A DNA stretch of 64,000 nt from Flavobacterium sp. LC2016-01 (GTDB lineage Bacteria; Bacteroidota; Bacteroidia; Flavobacteriales; Flavobacteriaceae). Of the stretch, positions 40,072 to 48,995 are shown in pieces; the stretch's first letter is position 1; each line of letters starts with the position of its first letter. A program made the translations under genes and the position numbers. The DNA lies in NCBI RefSeq assembly GCF_009711135.1, contig NZ_WMIC01000001.1, positions 1 to 64,000 of the forward strand, read 5' to 3'. The notes beneath the pieces were generated by a model. It had not been told where the DNA came from. It searched no databases and was given only the letters and a program-made list of their open reading frames with translations.

Positions 40072-41475
40072 ATGAGTTCATTTGACGTAGTCATTATAGG
40101 TTCAGGTCCTGGAGGATATGTATCGGCAATTCGTTGCGCACAATTAGGTTTCAAAACTGCAATTGTAGAAAAATATAATTCATTAGGCGGAACTTGCCTT
40201 AACGTAGGTTGTATTCCTTCAAAAGCATTATTATCTTCTTCTCATCATTATGCTGAAATTGCTCATTTCGCAGATCACGGAATCGAAGTTTCTGGAGATG
40301 TAAAAATCAATTTAGAGAAAATGATCGCGCGCAAACAAGCCGTTGTAGATCAAACCGTAGGTGGAATCAACTACTTAATGGATAAAAATAAAATCACTGT
40401 TTTCAATGGTTTAGGTTCTTTCGTAGATGCAACGCACATTGCAGTTGCTAAAGCTGACGGAACATCTGAAACTATCGAAGCAAAATATACTGTAATTGCT
40501 ACAGGATCAAAACCATCTTCTTTACCATTCATCAAAATTGATAAAGAAAGAATTATTACTTCTACTGAAGCTTTGGCTTTAAAAGAAGTTCCAAAACACT
40601 TAGTTATCATTGGTGGTGGAGTTATCGGAATTGAGCTTGGACAAGTTTACCTTCGTTTAGGTGCTCAGGTTTCTGTAGTAGAATTCATGGACAGAATCAT
40701 TCCAGGAATGGACGGATCTCTTTCTAAAGAACTAACTAAAGTTTTGAAAAAACAAGGAATGAAATTCTACGTTTCTCATAAAGTAAAATCGGTTGAAAGA
40801 AATGGCGATGCTGTTACAGTTCAGGCTGAAAATGCAAAAGGAGAAACAATCACTTTAGAAGGAGATTATTCATTAGTTTCTGTTGGTCGTCGTCCTTACA
40901 CGGACGGATTAAACGCTGACAAAGCTGGAGTAAAAATCTCAGACAGAGGACAAGTTGAAGTAAACGATCATTTACAGACTAATGTTCCAAATATTTATGC
41001 AATTGGTGATGTTGTTCGTGGAGCAATGCTAGCGCACAAAGCAGAGGAAGAAGGAACAATGGTTGCTGAAATCTTAGCTGGTCAAAAACCGCATATTGAT
41101 TATAACTTAATTCCAGGTGTAGTTTATACTTGGCCAGAAGTTGCTGCAGTGGGACAAACTGAAGAGCAATTAAAAGCGGCAGGAGTTGCTTACAAATCTG
41201 GAAGTTTCCCTTTCAAAGCGTTAGGACGTGCTAGAGCAAGTGCTGACTTAGACGGATTCGTAAAAATCCTTGCTGACGAAAAAACTGATGAGGTTTTAGG
41301 AGTTCACATGATTGGAGCACGTACAGCCGATTTAATTGCTGAAGCGGTTACTGCAATGGAATTTAAAGCTTCTGCGGAAGATATTTCAAGAATGAGCCAC
41401 GCGCACCCAACTTTCGCGGAAGCGGTAAAAGAAGCGGCTTTAGCAGCTACTGAAAACAGAGCAATCCACGTATAA
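40072..41475 (+). CDS. lpdA: Dihydrolipoyl dehydrogenase (E3)
   Basis: A 467-residue flavoprotein disulfide reductase. The N-terminal FAD motif is DVVIIGSGPGGYVSAIR, and the redox-active disulfide GGTCLNVGCIPSKALL is near residues 41-56. The NAD motif is VIIGGGVIGIELGQVYLRLG. The C-terminal interface has HAHPTFAEAVKEAAL with the catalytic His. It reoxidises lipoamide of 2-oxoacid dehydrogenase complexes and the glycine cleavage system. No E1 or E2 gene is adjacent. Length and motifs are normal. A terminator follows. Confidence 0.96.
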   Translation: MSSFDVVIIGSGPGGYVSAIRCAQLGFKTAIVEKYNSLGGTCLNVGCIPSKALLSSSHHYAEIAHFADHGIEVSGDVKINLEKMIARKQAVVDQTVGGINYLMDKNKITVFNGLGSFVDATHIAVAKADGTSETIEAKYTVIATGSKPSSLPFIKIDKERIITSTEALALKEVPKHLVIIGGGVIGIELGQVYLRLGAQVSVVEFMDRIIPGMDGSLSKELTKVLKKQGMKFYVSHKVKSVERNGDAVTVQAENAKGETITLEGDYSLVSVGRRPYTDGLNADKAGVKISDRGQVEVNDHLQTNVPNIYAIGDVVRGAMLAHKAEEEGTMVAEILAGQKPHIDYNLIPGVVYTWPEVAAVGQTEEQLKAAGVAYKSGSFPFKALGRARASADLDGFVKILADEKTDEVLGVHMIGARTADLIAEAVTAMEFKASAEDISRMSHAHPTFAEAVKEAALAATENRAIHV

Positions 41476-41496
41476 TTTTTTACGTAAATCATATTT

Positions 41497-41533
41497 TAAA
41501 ACCCGTCAGAAATTAATTTTGACGGGTTTTTTA
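41497..41533 (+). terminator. Intrinsic terminator of lpdA
   Basis: AAAACCCGTCA and TGACGGGTTTT arms enclose a loop of about 12 bases. The T tract TTTTTT follows on the plus strand, about 25 bases past the stop. Confidence 0.85.
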
Positions 41534-41639
41534 TTGGGTTTAATTTTTATACCTGAAAAAATATAAAATCAAAGAAAAATTTTGTAAATTAGATGTATAA
41601 TTCTGATGCTATCTTTACTTTAATTAAAAAGATAACATT

Positions 41640-42182
41640 ATGAAAAATAAGTATATAGCTCCGATTTTAATAGGAGCGGGAATTGCAGTTGTACTCTCTT
41701 CGTGCAAATCGACTATTCCTAAAAAAGCAGTTGCCGTCACTAATTTTGACAAAGCAAAGTACTTAGGAAAATGGTTTGAAATTGCAAGGTTAGATTACAA
41801 ATGGGAGAAAAACTTAAACAATGTAACTGCCGAATATTCGCTGAATGATAATGACACTATAAAAGTTGATAACAGGGGCTATAATGTCAAAAAAGACAAG
41901 TGGGAGGAAAGTATCGGGAAAGCCAAGTTTGTCAAAAAGGACGATGTTGGTATGCTTAAGGTCTCATTTTTTGGTCCTTTTTATGCTGGATATAATGTCA
42001 TTGCCATTGATCCGGATTATAAGTATGCACTTGTCGCAGGCGAAAATTTAAAATACATGTGGATTCTTTCGCGAGAAACTGCTATTCCTGAAAGCATAAA
42101 AGCAGATTATCTTATAAAAGCACAGGAAATTGGTTATAAAATTTCAGACCTTATTTGGGTAAAACACGATAAAGTCAATTAA
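41640..42182 (+). CDS. Lipocalin-family lipoprotein (Blc-like)
   Basis: A 180-residue protein. A lipobox (VVLSSC, Cys22) directs it to a membrane, probably the outer one. The lipocalin signature KYLGKWFEIARLDYKWEKNL follows at about residues 40-60, with TAEYSLNDNDTIKVDNRGYN, GMLKVSFFGPFYAGYNVIAID and YMWILSRE. Blc-type lipocalins bind lysophospholipids or other lipids in stress. Length is normal. It is monocistronic with a terminator. Confidence 0.92.
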   Translation: MKNKYIAPILIGAGIAVVLSSCKSTIPKKAVAVTNFDKAKYLGKWFEIARLDYKWEKNLNNVTAEYSLNDNDTIKVDNRGYNVKKDKWEESIGKAKFVKKDDVGMLKVSFFGPFYAGYNVIAIDPDYKYALVAGENLKYMWILSRETAIPESIKADYLIKAQEIGYKISDLIWVKHDKVN

Positions 42183-42186
42183 AAAT

Positions 42187-42225
42187 TAAACCCGACAATT
42201 TTTTAATTTGTCGGGTTTATTATTT
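42187..42225 (+). terminator. Intrinsic terminator of the lipocalin gene
   Basis: AAACCCGACAA and TTGTCGGGTTT arms with a loop of about 8 bases, followed by TATTATTTT. It starts 5 bases past the stop. The T-rich tail also serves the converging gene at 42241 in reverse. Confidence 0.8.
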
Positions 42226-42240
42226 TAGTTATTGAATGAT

Positions 42241-42618
42241 TTATGGTTTGAAAACACTTTTATAATTATCCCAATATCTGTAAATTAAAAATAGATTAGC
42301 CAGAAATAATAGTATTGCAATTGGAAGGGCTTTTTGTTCAAGAAAATAATTGATAAACAAGATGTTTACCGTAATAGGCAAGATTAAAATATTAGCCAAT
42401 GTTACATAACGTCCCGTTACAAATGCAATTCCACAAAGCAATTCAATTGATTTTGCCAAAGGCATTAAATAAGTAGAAGCCATCAAACCGGTGTTAAAGG
42501 CTTTAAAATTATCATTAGTTGCAGGTTCTGCGGGCATTAGATGAAAAAAGAAACTAATGGAAGCAAAAAGGAACATAAGACCAACTAAAATTCGGACAAT
42601 AATAGTAGCAATTTTCAT
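42241..42618 (-). CDS. DoxX-like membrane protein
   Basis: A 125-residue membrane protein with four hydrophobic segments (IIVRILVGLMFLFASISFFF at the start, then LMPLAKSIELLCGIAFVTGR, ILILPITVNILFINYFL, and ALPIAILLFLANLFLIYRYW). The pattern with GRY and Leu/Glu in helix 2 resembles DoxX/DoxD proteins. Its role is unknown; some relatives interact with thiosulfate or redox enzymes. I chose ATG 42618 (MKIATIIVRILV). An in-frame extension upstream to 42720 is unlikely because it is polar and lacks a membrane role. Monocistronic. Confidence 0.75.
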   Translation of the reverse strand: MKIATIIVRILVGLMFLFASISFFFHLMPAEPATNDNFKAFNTGLMASTYLMPLAKSIELLCGIAFVTGRYVTLANILILPITVNILFINYFLEQKALPIAILLFLANLFLIYRYWDNYKSVFKP

Positions 42619-42829
42619 AATACTTAGGATTTTTAAATAAGTTAAAAAATATAAATAATTGTGCTGGAAATCGTTTAACCTAAATTCTGCTGTAAAATGA
42701 AATTCAGTTTTTAAACTCATTTTATTGAGAATTTTACAATCAATATTGATCTATTTTGGTATTTATTGAATGCTATATCAAATATAACGATTTTTTCATT
42801 ATTAAATTGCTATTTTATTAACACTTTTC

Positions 42830-43726
42830 TTATTTCTTGACGTATTTTTTGTAGAGAAAAAATCCACCTAAACTAATTAAAATAAACGGCCAAAGGTTTA
42901 AAAAGAAAACTAAAATGGCTTGTAAAATGTACCAGCCGCTTTTTAAAGCATCAATGATCTGAATCCCTAAATTAGGTTTGTAAAACGCACTGTCTTTCTC
43001 GCCTGCCGTGATTTCCTGCTTTATTGTTTCATTTTGATAAAGCTGTAAAGTCACTGTACTGAAATTGATTTGATCCTGCATCGATAAATTATCAATTGTA
43101 CGATTGTCGTTTGCTTCTTTTTGGTTGGCCAAAGCATTTTCGGCTTCCATAATATCATTTATTTTTTTGCCTTTTGTATCAATTGCTTTTTCGACCCTTT
43201 TTTCAGAAACAGTGCTTCTTTTTTGCGAAAGCTGAGTGGCAAGCAACTTCAGCGAAACATCATCGGCTTTGATAACTCTGAAATCTAAAAAGTCAATTTG
43301 CTTGGCAATACTTTTAATAACAGTATCGAGCTGGGTGTTGGGAACGCGAATAGTAATATTATTTTCAACAGAATATTTAGTAGTTTCTAAAGTGCTGTCC
43401 TGGCTGATTTTGGTTTTAATCTGATCATGAATGTTGCTTTGAAGATTCGTGTAAGTAACAAAACCTCCAAATTTTGCCACGGCATTTTCAATTGCATAAG
43501 TAGACTTGACGACATTTTTAACCTTGAATTTTATATCAGCAGTTCGAATAAATTTCTGTTTGCTGTCTTTCTTTTCGACTGCAGCCGATGAGGATACGGC
43601 TGTGCTGTCTATTGAAACTGCAGTATCTGCAGCTGCTTCGGCAGAATTGTAATCTGCTTTTTTACAAGAAAATAATAATGCGATAACCGCCAAGGAAGTC
43701 AATCCTAATTTTGCAATTGTTTTCAT
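42830..43726 (-). CDS. DUF4349 domain lipoprotein
   Basis: A 298-residue envelope protein. A lipobox (VIALLFSC, Cys21) is followed by an Ala/Ser/Asp-rich linker. The DUF4349 domain begins with KFIRTADIKFKVKNVVKSTYAIENAVAKFGG near 60-90, followed by VENNITIRVPNTQLDTVIKSIAKQIDFLDFRVI. A coiled coil lies near 155-215. The C-terminal membrane helix (about 262-292: WYILQAILVFFLNLWPFILI) ends in KKYVKK. Function unknown. The family is common in Bacteroidota and Gram-positives. Confidence 0.87.
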   Translation of the reverse strand: MKTIAKLGLTSLAVIALLFSCKKADYNSAEAAADTAVSIDSTAVSSSAAVEKKDSKQKFIRTADIKFKVKNVVKSTYAIENAVAKFGGFVTYTNLQSNIHDQIKTKISQDSTLETTKYSVENNITIRVPNTQLDTVIKSIAKQIDFLDFRVIKADDVSLKLLATQLSQKRSTVSEKRVEKAIDTKGKKINDIMEAENALANQKEANDNRTIDNLSMQDQINFSTVTLQLYQNETIKQEITAGEKDSAFYKPNLGIQIIDALKSGWYILQAILVFFLNLWPFILISLGGFFLYKKYVKK

Positions 43727-43891
43727 AAAGGTTTTAAAATTTGATTAATAAATAATAGCGAGCCTATCTTTCAGGCGTTTTTTTATGAGTAATTTTTTAA
43801 TCAAATGGCAAGAAAAGTTTTAATAATTAGCACTAATTCGATATACTAAAAAGTGTGCCAATATTTTTTCGGGATTGCTTTATCAAAGGAT

Positions 43892-43899
43892 TATTTTTG
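43892..43899 (+). promoter_or_regulatory. -7 promoter element of pabB
   Basis: TATTTTTG matches TAnnTTTG. It falls inside the longest frame of the next gene, so the start codon must lie downstream. This supports TTG 43932 (or 43908). Confidence 0.45.
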
Positions 43900-43931
43900 T
43901 CGTAATTTTGAAACCTAAAATTTATACTTCT

Positions 43932-45218
43932 TTGAGAGTTTCAATTCATAAACATATTTCCAATCCAGAACATTTTAAACAGCAGCTTTTAATTTGGTCA
44001 CAGCAGTTCCGCGAGATTGTTTTTCTAGACAGTAATTCATATCCGCAGGAATATTCAAGCTTTGATTTTGTCCTGGCTGTCGACGCTTTTACTTCTTTAA
44101 AAACCGATTTTCAAAATGCTTTTGATGATTTAAAACAATATCAGCAAACCACTAAAGATTGGCTTTTTGGCTATCTTTCTTATGATTTAAAAAATGATGT
44201 TGAAGATTTGAAATCGTCTAATTTTGATGGATTAGATTTTCCCGATTTATTTTTCTTTCAGCCAAAAAAAATATTCGTACTAAAAGGCAATCAGCTTGAA
44301 ATTCAATATTTATTGCTTTGTGATGATGAGGTCGAAGATGATTTTAATGAGATAGTCGAAAGTCAAAAGTCAAAAGTCGAAAGTTCTGGATTTTTAAAGA
44401 TTGAACAAAGAATTTCTAGAGATTCGTATGTAGAAAAAGTTTCAAAAATGCTTGAACATATTCACATTGGTGATATGTATGAAGCTAATTTTTGTATGGA
44501 ATTTTTTGCTGAAAATGCCGAAATAAATCCGTTAGAAAAATTCCAAAAACTGAATGAAATTTCACAGGCGCCATTTTCGGTCTTCTTTAAAAATCATAAA
44601 CAATATTTGCTTTCGGCTTCACCTGAAAGATATTTGAAAAAAGTTGGAGAAACGGTTATTTCGCAGCCTATAAAAGGCACTTCAAAACGATCTTCAGATC
44701 CTATTGAAGATGAAAAGTCAAAACAATTCCTAGAATCCGATTCAAAGGAAAGGGCTGAAAACATTATGATAACCGATTTGGTTCGCAACGATTTATCGCA
44801 CACCGCCCAAAAAGGTTCTGTTGAGGTTGTAGAGCTTTGCAAAATTTATTCGTTTCTGCAGGTTCATCAAATGATTTCGACAATAACTTCAAAAGTTGAT
44901 CTTCAATATTCACCGATTGATGTTTTAAAAACAACTTTTCCAATGGGAAGTATGACGGGTGCGCCAAAAATTTCGGTAATGAAAATTATCGAAAATCTGG
45001 AAGAAACCAAACGCGGTTTGTACAGCGGAGCGGTTGGTTATTTTACTCCCGAAGGCGATTTTGATTTTAATGTCGTAATTAGAAGTATTTTATACAATCA
45101 GGAAAATAAATATGTTTCGTTTTCTGTTGGAAGCGCAATTACAGCACTTTCAATCCCAGAAAAAGAATATGAAGAATGCCTCCTGAAAGCCAAAGCAATG
45201 CACGAAGTTTTGCAATAA
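43932..45218 (+). CDS. pabB: Aminodeoxychorismate synthase component I
   Basis: A chorismate-binding enzyme of about 428 residues. The catalytic block contains SQPIKGTSKRS: the Lys of PIKGT is typical of PabB, where anthranilate synthase has PIAGT. Other family blocks are GDMYEANFCMEFFAE, ERAENIMITDLVRNDLS, TTFPMGSMTGAPKISVMKIIE and RGLYSGAVGYFTPEGDFDFNVVIR. PabB adds ammonia to chorismate in folate synthesis. The frame extends upstream without any ATG. I prefer TTG 43932 (RVSIHKHISNPEHFKQQL) because a -7 element lies inside the longer version. TTG 43908 is also possible. No pabA or pabC is adjacent. TilS follows after a hairpin. Confidence 0.85.
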   Translation: MRVSIHKHISNPEHFKQQLLIWSQQFREIVFLDSNSYPQEYSSFDFVLAVDAFTSLKTDFQNAFDDLKQYQQTTKDWLFGYLSYDLKNDVEDLKSSNFDGLDFPDLFFFQPKKIFVLKGNQLEIQYLLLCDDEVEDDFNEIVESQKSKVESSGFLKIEQRISRDSYVEKVSKMLEHIHIGDMYEANFCMEFFAENAEINPLEKFQKLNEISQAPFSVFFKNHKQYLLSASPERYLKKVGETVISQPIKGTSKRSSDPIEDEKSKQFLESDSKERAENIMITDLVRNDLSHTAQKGSVEVVELCKIYSFLQVHQMISTITSKVDLQYSPIDVLKTTFPMGSMTGAPKISVMKIIENLEETKRGLYSGAVGYFTPEGDFDFNVVIRSILYNQENKYVSFSVGSAITALSIPEKEYEECLLKAKAMHEVLQ

Positions 45219-45225
45219 TTTTTTC

Positions 45226-45288
45226 CGCCACTAATTCACGAATTTTTTATACTCACAATGATTAAATTAAATTCGTGAATTAGTGGCG
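45226..45288. repeat. Hairpin repeat with 20-bp perfect arms
   Basis: CGCCACTAATTCACGAATTT at 45226-45245 and its exact complement at 45269-45288 enclose a 23-base loop. It sits between pabB and tilS. A partial relative (GCCACGAATTACACGAATTT) is at 20524-20544. It could double as a transcription terminator, because an A tract follows in one direction and a T tract in the other. Confidence 0.85.
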
Positions 45289-45349
45289 AAAAAAAATGCT
45301 TAACATTTCATTTAAAAATAGATAGCATTTAATTTTTTACATTTATCAA

Positions 45350-46660
45350 ATGTTTTCAAAATTTCAAGATCATATCATTTCCAGATTTCCATTTTTGGAA
45401 GATAAAAAACTATTTCTAGCGGTTAGCGGAGGACTGGATAGTATGGTTCTACTGCATTTATTTCAGCAGTTGCCTTCTGAAATTGCGGTTTTGCATTGTA
45501 ATTTTCAGCTTCGAGGTTTAGAGAGTTTTGGAGATCAAGAATTTGTTCAGAATTATTGCAATCAAAATAACATTCCTGTTTTTACCACTCAGTTTGATAC
45601 TAAGGCTTTCGCCGAAGATTATAAGTTATCCACACAAGTTGCGGCTAGAGAACTTCGTTACAGCTGGTTTTATGAGCTTTTAGAAGAAAAAAACTTTGAT
45701 TTTATTCTGACAGCACATCATGCAGATGATAATCTGGAAACATTCATTATCAATTTGACACGAGGAACAGGTTTAGATGGATTAACCGGAATTCCGGAGG
45801 AAAATGACCGAATTATACGTCCGCTTTTGCCATTTTCAAGAGAAGAAATTCTGAAATATGCCAAAGAAAATGCTATTGAATGGCGAGAAGACAGCAGTAA
45901 TGCATCCAATAAATATTTGCGAAACAAAATTCGTCATGATTTAATTCCGATTTTGAAAGAAATTAATCCGAACTTTTTGGATGCTTTCCAGAAAACACAA
46001 TCGTATTTGCAGGAATCAAAAGAAATGGTTGAAGATGCTTCCATTATGATTTATCAGCAAGTGGCAAAAGAGGATGGAGAAGATATCCATTTTGATTTAA
46101 AGCAGCTTAAAAAATTACCGAATTATAAATCGTATTTGTACCAATGGCTGAATGAATTTGGATTTTCGGCATGGAATGATATTTATGATTTAGTTGAAGG
46201 ACAATCTGGAAAGCAAGTACTTTCGGCTGAATTCAGATTGCTAAAAAATCGGGAAACATTGATTTTAAGTCCGATTTCTGAAATCTCAGAAAAAGAAGAA
46301 TTTGAGATTCATGAAAATGTGACAGACGTTAATTTTCCCTTAAATTTGAAGTTTTGTCAGGTAAACGACATTATAGTAGATTCAAATAAAGTTATATTTG
46401 TTGACGCCGAAAAAATCCGTTTTCCTCTTGTTTTACGTAAATGGAATGAAGGAGATGTTTTTCATCCGTTTGGAATGCAGGGAAAATCAAAAAAAGTAAG
46501 CAAGCTTTTTAAAGACGAAAAATTATCACTCATCGAAAAGGAAAAAACATGGATTTTATGCTCAGAAAATCAAATTGTCTGGGTAGTCGGCATTCGACAA
46601 GATGAACGATTTAAAATAGAAAATACCACAAATAAAATACTTAAAATAGAACTGCAATAA
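45350..46660 (+). CDS. tilS: tRNA(Ile)-lysidine synthetase
   Basis: A 436-residue N-type ATP-pyrophosphatase. The PP-loop SGGLDS is at residues 26-31, with AVLHCNFQLRG, TAHHADDNLETFIINLTRGTGLDGLTGI and REDSSNASNKYLRNKIRHDLIP, all hallmarks of TilS. A C-terminal domain (about 340-436, with FHPFGMQGKSKKVSKLFKDEK) completes it. TilS converts cytidine 34 of tRNA-Ile(CAU) to lysidine so that it reads AUA, and is essential in most bacteria. The stop overlaps the dsbD ATG by one base (TAATG). Confidence 0.96.
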   Translation: MFSKFQDHIISRFPFLEDKKLFLAVSGGLDSMVLLHLFQQLPSEIAVLHCNFQLRGLESFGDQEFVQNYCNQNNIPVFTTQFDTKAFAEDYKLSTQVAARELRYSWFYELLEEKNFDFILTAHHADDNLETFIINLTRGTGLDGLTGIPEENDRIIRPLLPFSREEILKYAKENAIEWREDSSNASNKYLRNKIRHDLIPILKEINPNFLDAFQKTQSYLQESKEMVEDASIMIYQQVAKEDGEDIHFDLKQLKKLPNYKSYLYQWLNEFGFSAWNDIYDLVEGQSGKQVLSAEFRLLKNRETLILSPISEISEKEEFEIHENVTDVNFPLNLKFCQVNDIIVDSNKVIFVDAEKIRFPLVLRKWNEGDVFHPFGMQGKSKKVSKLFKDEKLSLIEKEKTWILCSENQIVWVVGIRQDERFKIENTTNKILKIELQ

Positions 46661-48756
46661 TGAACTTTAATCAATACCGTCAAGCGATAACGCTAAAAAA
46701 TGTCTGGAGTAAATCTCTTTTATTTTTACTGTTTTTTCTTTTTTCTTTTGCAAAAAGCAACGCTCAAATTTTAGAGCCAGTAAAATGGACTTCGAAAATT
46801 GAAAAAAAAGCTGGTAACAATGCCGTATTAATTTTTGACGGAACGATTGAAAAAGACTGGCATATGTATTCGCAATTTACACCAGAAGGCGGTCCGCTTG
46901 CACTGGAAATTGCGTTTAAAAATCAAAAAGGAAATTACGAATTAGTTGGAAAAGCCAAGGAAGGAAAAACCAAAACGGCTTTTAATGATGTTTTTGGCGT
47001 AAATGAAACTTTCTTTGAAGGAAAAGCGCACATTGAACAGGAAATTAAAATTATAAATCCGAATTTAAAAACAGTTGATGTTGATTTTGATTTTCAGGTT
47101 TGTAAAGAAGTTTGTATCAATTCAAATAAAAAATTCTCGATTGCTATTCCGTCGACTTTCAATATGGAAGCAGTACCGGCAATAACAGAAGCGAAAAAAG
47201 ACGAGACAAAAGTAGCTGGAATCGCTGTAGATACAATTGCAAAAGCAACAGATACAGCAAAAGTTCAGGTAGTGAAATCGAACATAGAAGAACCTGTTTC
47301 GAAAGAAGATATGCCACCTGCGCCTACCAGAAGTTTATGGTCGATCTTTTTCTTTGCTTTTTTAGGTGGTTTTGCCGCTTTATTAACGCCTTGCGTTTTT
47401 CCTATGATTCCAATGACGGTAAGCTTTTTTACGAAACAAAGTAAAAGCAGAGCAAAAGGAATTAGAAATGCTATTATTTACGGACTTGCAATTATTGCTA
47501 TTTATGTAATATTAGGTTTAGTTGTAACTAAGATTTTTGGTGCCGATGCTTTAAATGCATTGTCTACAGATGTTTGGTTCAATTTAATTTTCTTTGTGAT
47601 ATTAGTGATTTTCGCGACTTCATTTCTGGGAGCTTTTGAAATTATGCTGCCAAATTCATGGGCAAACAAAGCTGATCAACAAGCTGATAAAGGCGGAATT
47701 ATTGGAATATTATTCATGGCTTTGGCATTAGCAATTGTGTCGTTTTCTTGTACAGGGCCAATTGTTGGAACATTATTAGTTGAAGCGGCTTCGAACGGAG
47801 GAATTGCGCCTGTAGTTGGAATGTTAGGATTTTCATCAGCATTGGCTTTGCCATTTATGTTTTTTGCACTGTTCCCAGGCTGGTTAAATTCATTGCCAAA
47901 ATCAGGTGGCTGGTTAAACACGGTAAAAGTTGTTTTAGGATTTTTAGAATTGGCTTTGGCATTCAAATTTTTATCAAATGCCGATTTAGTTTTACAATTG
48001 CATTTCTTAGAAAGAGAAGTTTTCATTGCTATTTGGATCGCTATTTTTGGAGCTTTGTCTTTTTATTTATTCGGAAAAATTACATTGCCTCATGATAGTC
48101 CGTTACAGCATATTTCTGTCGGAAGATTGTATTTAGGATTATTGACTCTTGTGTTTACGGTTTATTTAATTCCGGGACTTTGGGGAGCGCCATTGAAATT
48201 AATAAGTGCATTTCCGCCGCCGCCAACTTATAGTGAAAGCCCTTTTGGAGTTGGAGGTTCTGGTAATGGAACAGCTGCAGCTTCAGATATAAAAGGTCTG
48301 CCAGAAGGTGCAGAATTAGGTCCGCACGGAATTATGGTTTTTCATGATTACGAAGATGGATTGGCTTATGCAAAATCGATCAACAAACCAATTATGCTTG
48401 ATTTTACAGGATATGCTTGTGTAAACTGCAGAAAAATGGAAAACAATGTTTGGTCAGATCCAACGGTTTTACCCATCTTAAAAAATGATGTTGTCTTGAT
48501 TTCTCTTTATGTTGATGATAAAAGAGAATTGCCAAAAGAAGAACAATTTGTAACTAAAGCTGGAGATGAAATTATTACAGTAGGTGATAAATGGACTGAT
48601 TTTATGATTTCAAAATATAAAACAAATACACAGCCTCTATATGTTATTACAGATTTAGAAGGTAATAATCTGAACAGTTCAAAACCTACAATTAGTTATG
48701 TAAGTACAGAAGAATATTTGCATTGGCTTAAAGAAGGAATTTCGAACTTTAAATAA
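46660..48756 (+). CDS. dsbD: Thiol:disulfide interchange protein DsbD
   Basis: A 698-residue membrane protein with the three DsbD parts. A signal peptide (about 1-35) is followed by an alpha-type domain with two cysteines in QVCKEVCINSN. The DsbD membrane core has about eight helices (220-510), with Cys in ALLTPCVFPMIPMTVSFF and VSFSCTGPIVGTLLVE. The C-terminal thioredoxin-like domain has TGYACVNCRKME (CVNC). It carries electrons from cytoplasmic thioredoxin to periplasmic thiols. It is translationally coupled to tilS by overlapping stop and start codons, an odd pairing with no obvious functional link. Confidence 0.93.
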   Translation: MNFNQYRQAITLKNVWSKSLLFLLFFLFSFAKSNAQILEPVKWTSKIEKKAGNNAVLIFDGTIEKDWHMYSQFTPEGGPLALEIAFKNQKGNYELVGKAKEGKTKTAFNDVFGVNETFFEGKAHIEQEIKIINPNLKTVDVDFDFQVCKEVCINSNKKFSIAIPSTFNMEAVPAITEAKKDETKVAGIAVDTIAKATDTAKVQVVKSNIEEPVSKEDMPPAPTRSLWSIFFFAFLGGFAALLTPCVFPMIPMTVSFFTKQSKSRAKGIRNAIIYGLAIIAIYVILGLVVTKIFGADALNALSTDVWFNLIFFVILVIFATSFLGAFEIMLPNSWANKADQQADKGGIIGILFMALALAIVSFSCTGPIVGTLLVEAASNGGIAPVVGMLGFSSALALPFMFFALFPGWLNSLPKSGGWLNTVKVVLGFLELALAFKFLSNADLVLQLHFLEREVFIAIWIAIFGALSFYLFGKITLPHDSPLQHISVGRLYLGLLTLVFTVYLIPGLWGAPLKLISAFPPPPTYSESPFGVGGSGNGTAAASDIKGLPEGAELGPHGIMVFHDYEDGLAYAKSINKPIMLDFTGYACVNCRKMENNVWSDPTVLPILKNDVVLISLYVDDKRELPKEEQFVTKAGDEIITVGDKWTDFMISKYKTNTQPLYVITDLEGNNLNSSKPTISYVSTEEYLHWLKEGISNFK

Positions 48757-48763
48757 GATTTTT

Positions 48764-48914
48764 TAGTGCTTAGTGATTAGCCCTTAGTCCTTAGTAATTA
48801 GTCTTAATCTATTATAGAGTTAATGATTAATAAGTTAAACTAAACTAAACTAAACTAAAAGTATAGTGACTAATCACTAGGAACTAATCACTAGGAACTA
48901 ATCACTAAGCACTA
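48764..48914. repeat. Palindromic element with two internal tandem arrays
   Basis: TAGTGCTTAGTGATTA at 48764-48779 and its exact complement at 48899-48914 bound about 150 bp. Inside are four TAAAC units (48836-48855) and three copies of a 14-bp unit GAACTAATCACTAG (about 48868-48909). No gene. Confidence 0.8.
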
Positions 48915-48929
48915 ATAATTAATTCAAAC

Positions 48930-48966
48930 AAAAATCCCTCTAAGCAAAACTTAGAGGGATTTTTTT
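48930..48966 (-). terminator. Bidirectional terminator between dsbD and amtB
   Basis: AAAAATCCCTCTAAG and CTTAGAGGGATTTTT arms, perfectly complementary over about 15 bases, enclose a 5-base loop. T tracts flank it on both strands. It serves the minus-strand amtB gene (30 bases past its stop) and can also end dsbD transcripts. Confidence 0.88.
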
Positions 48967-48995
48967 ATAAAGGCAAAAAGAGGAAATTCTTTTTA

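Noticed and set aside
48836..48909. CRISPR-like array
   Set aside because: The units are 5 and 14 bp directly abutting, with no spacers and no cas genes nearby.
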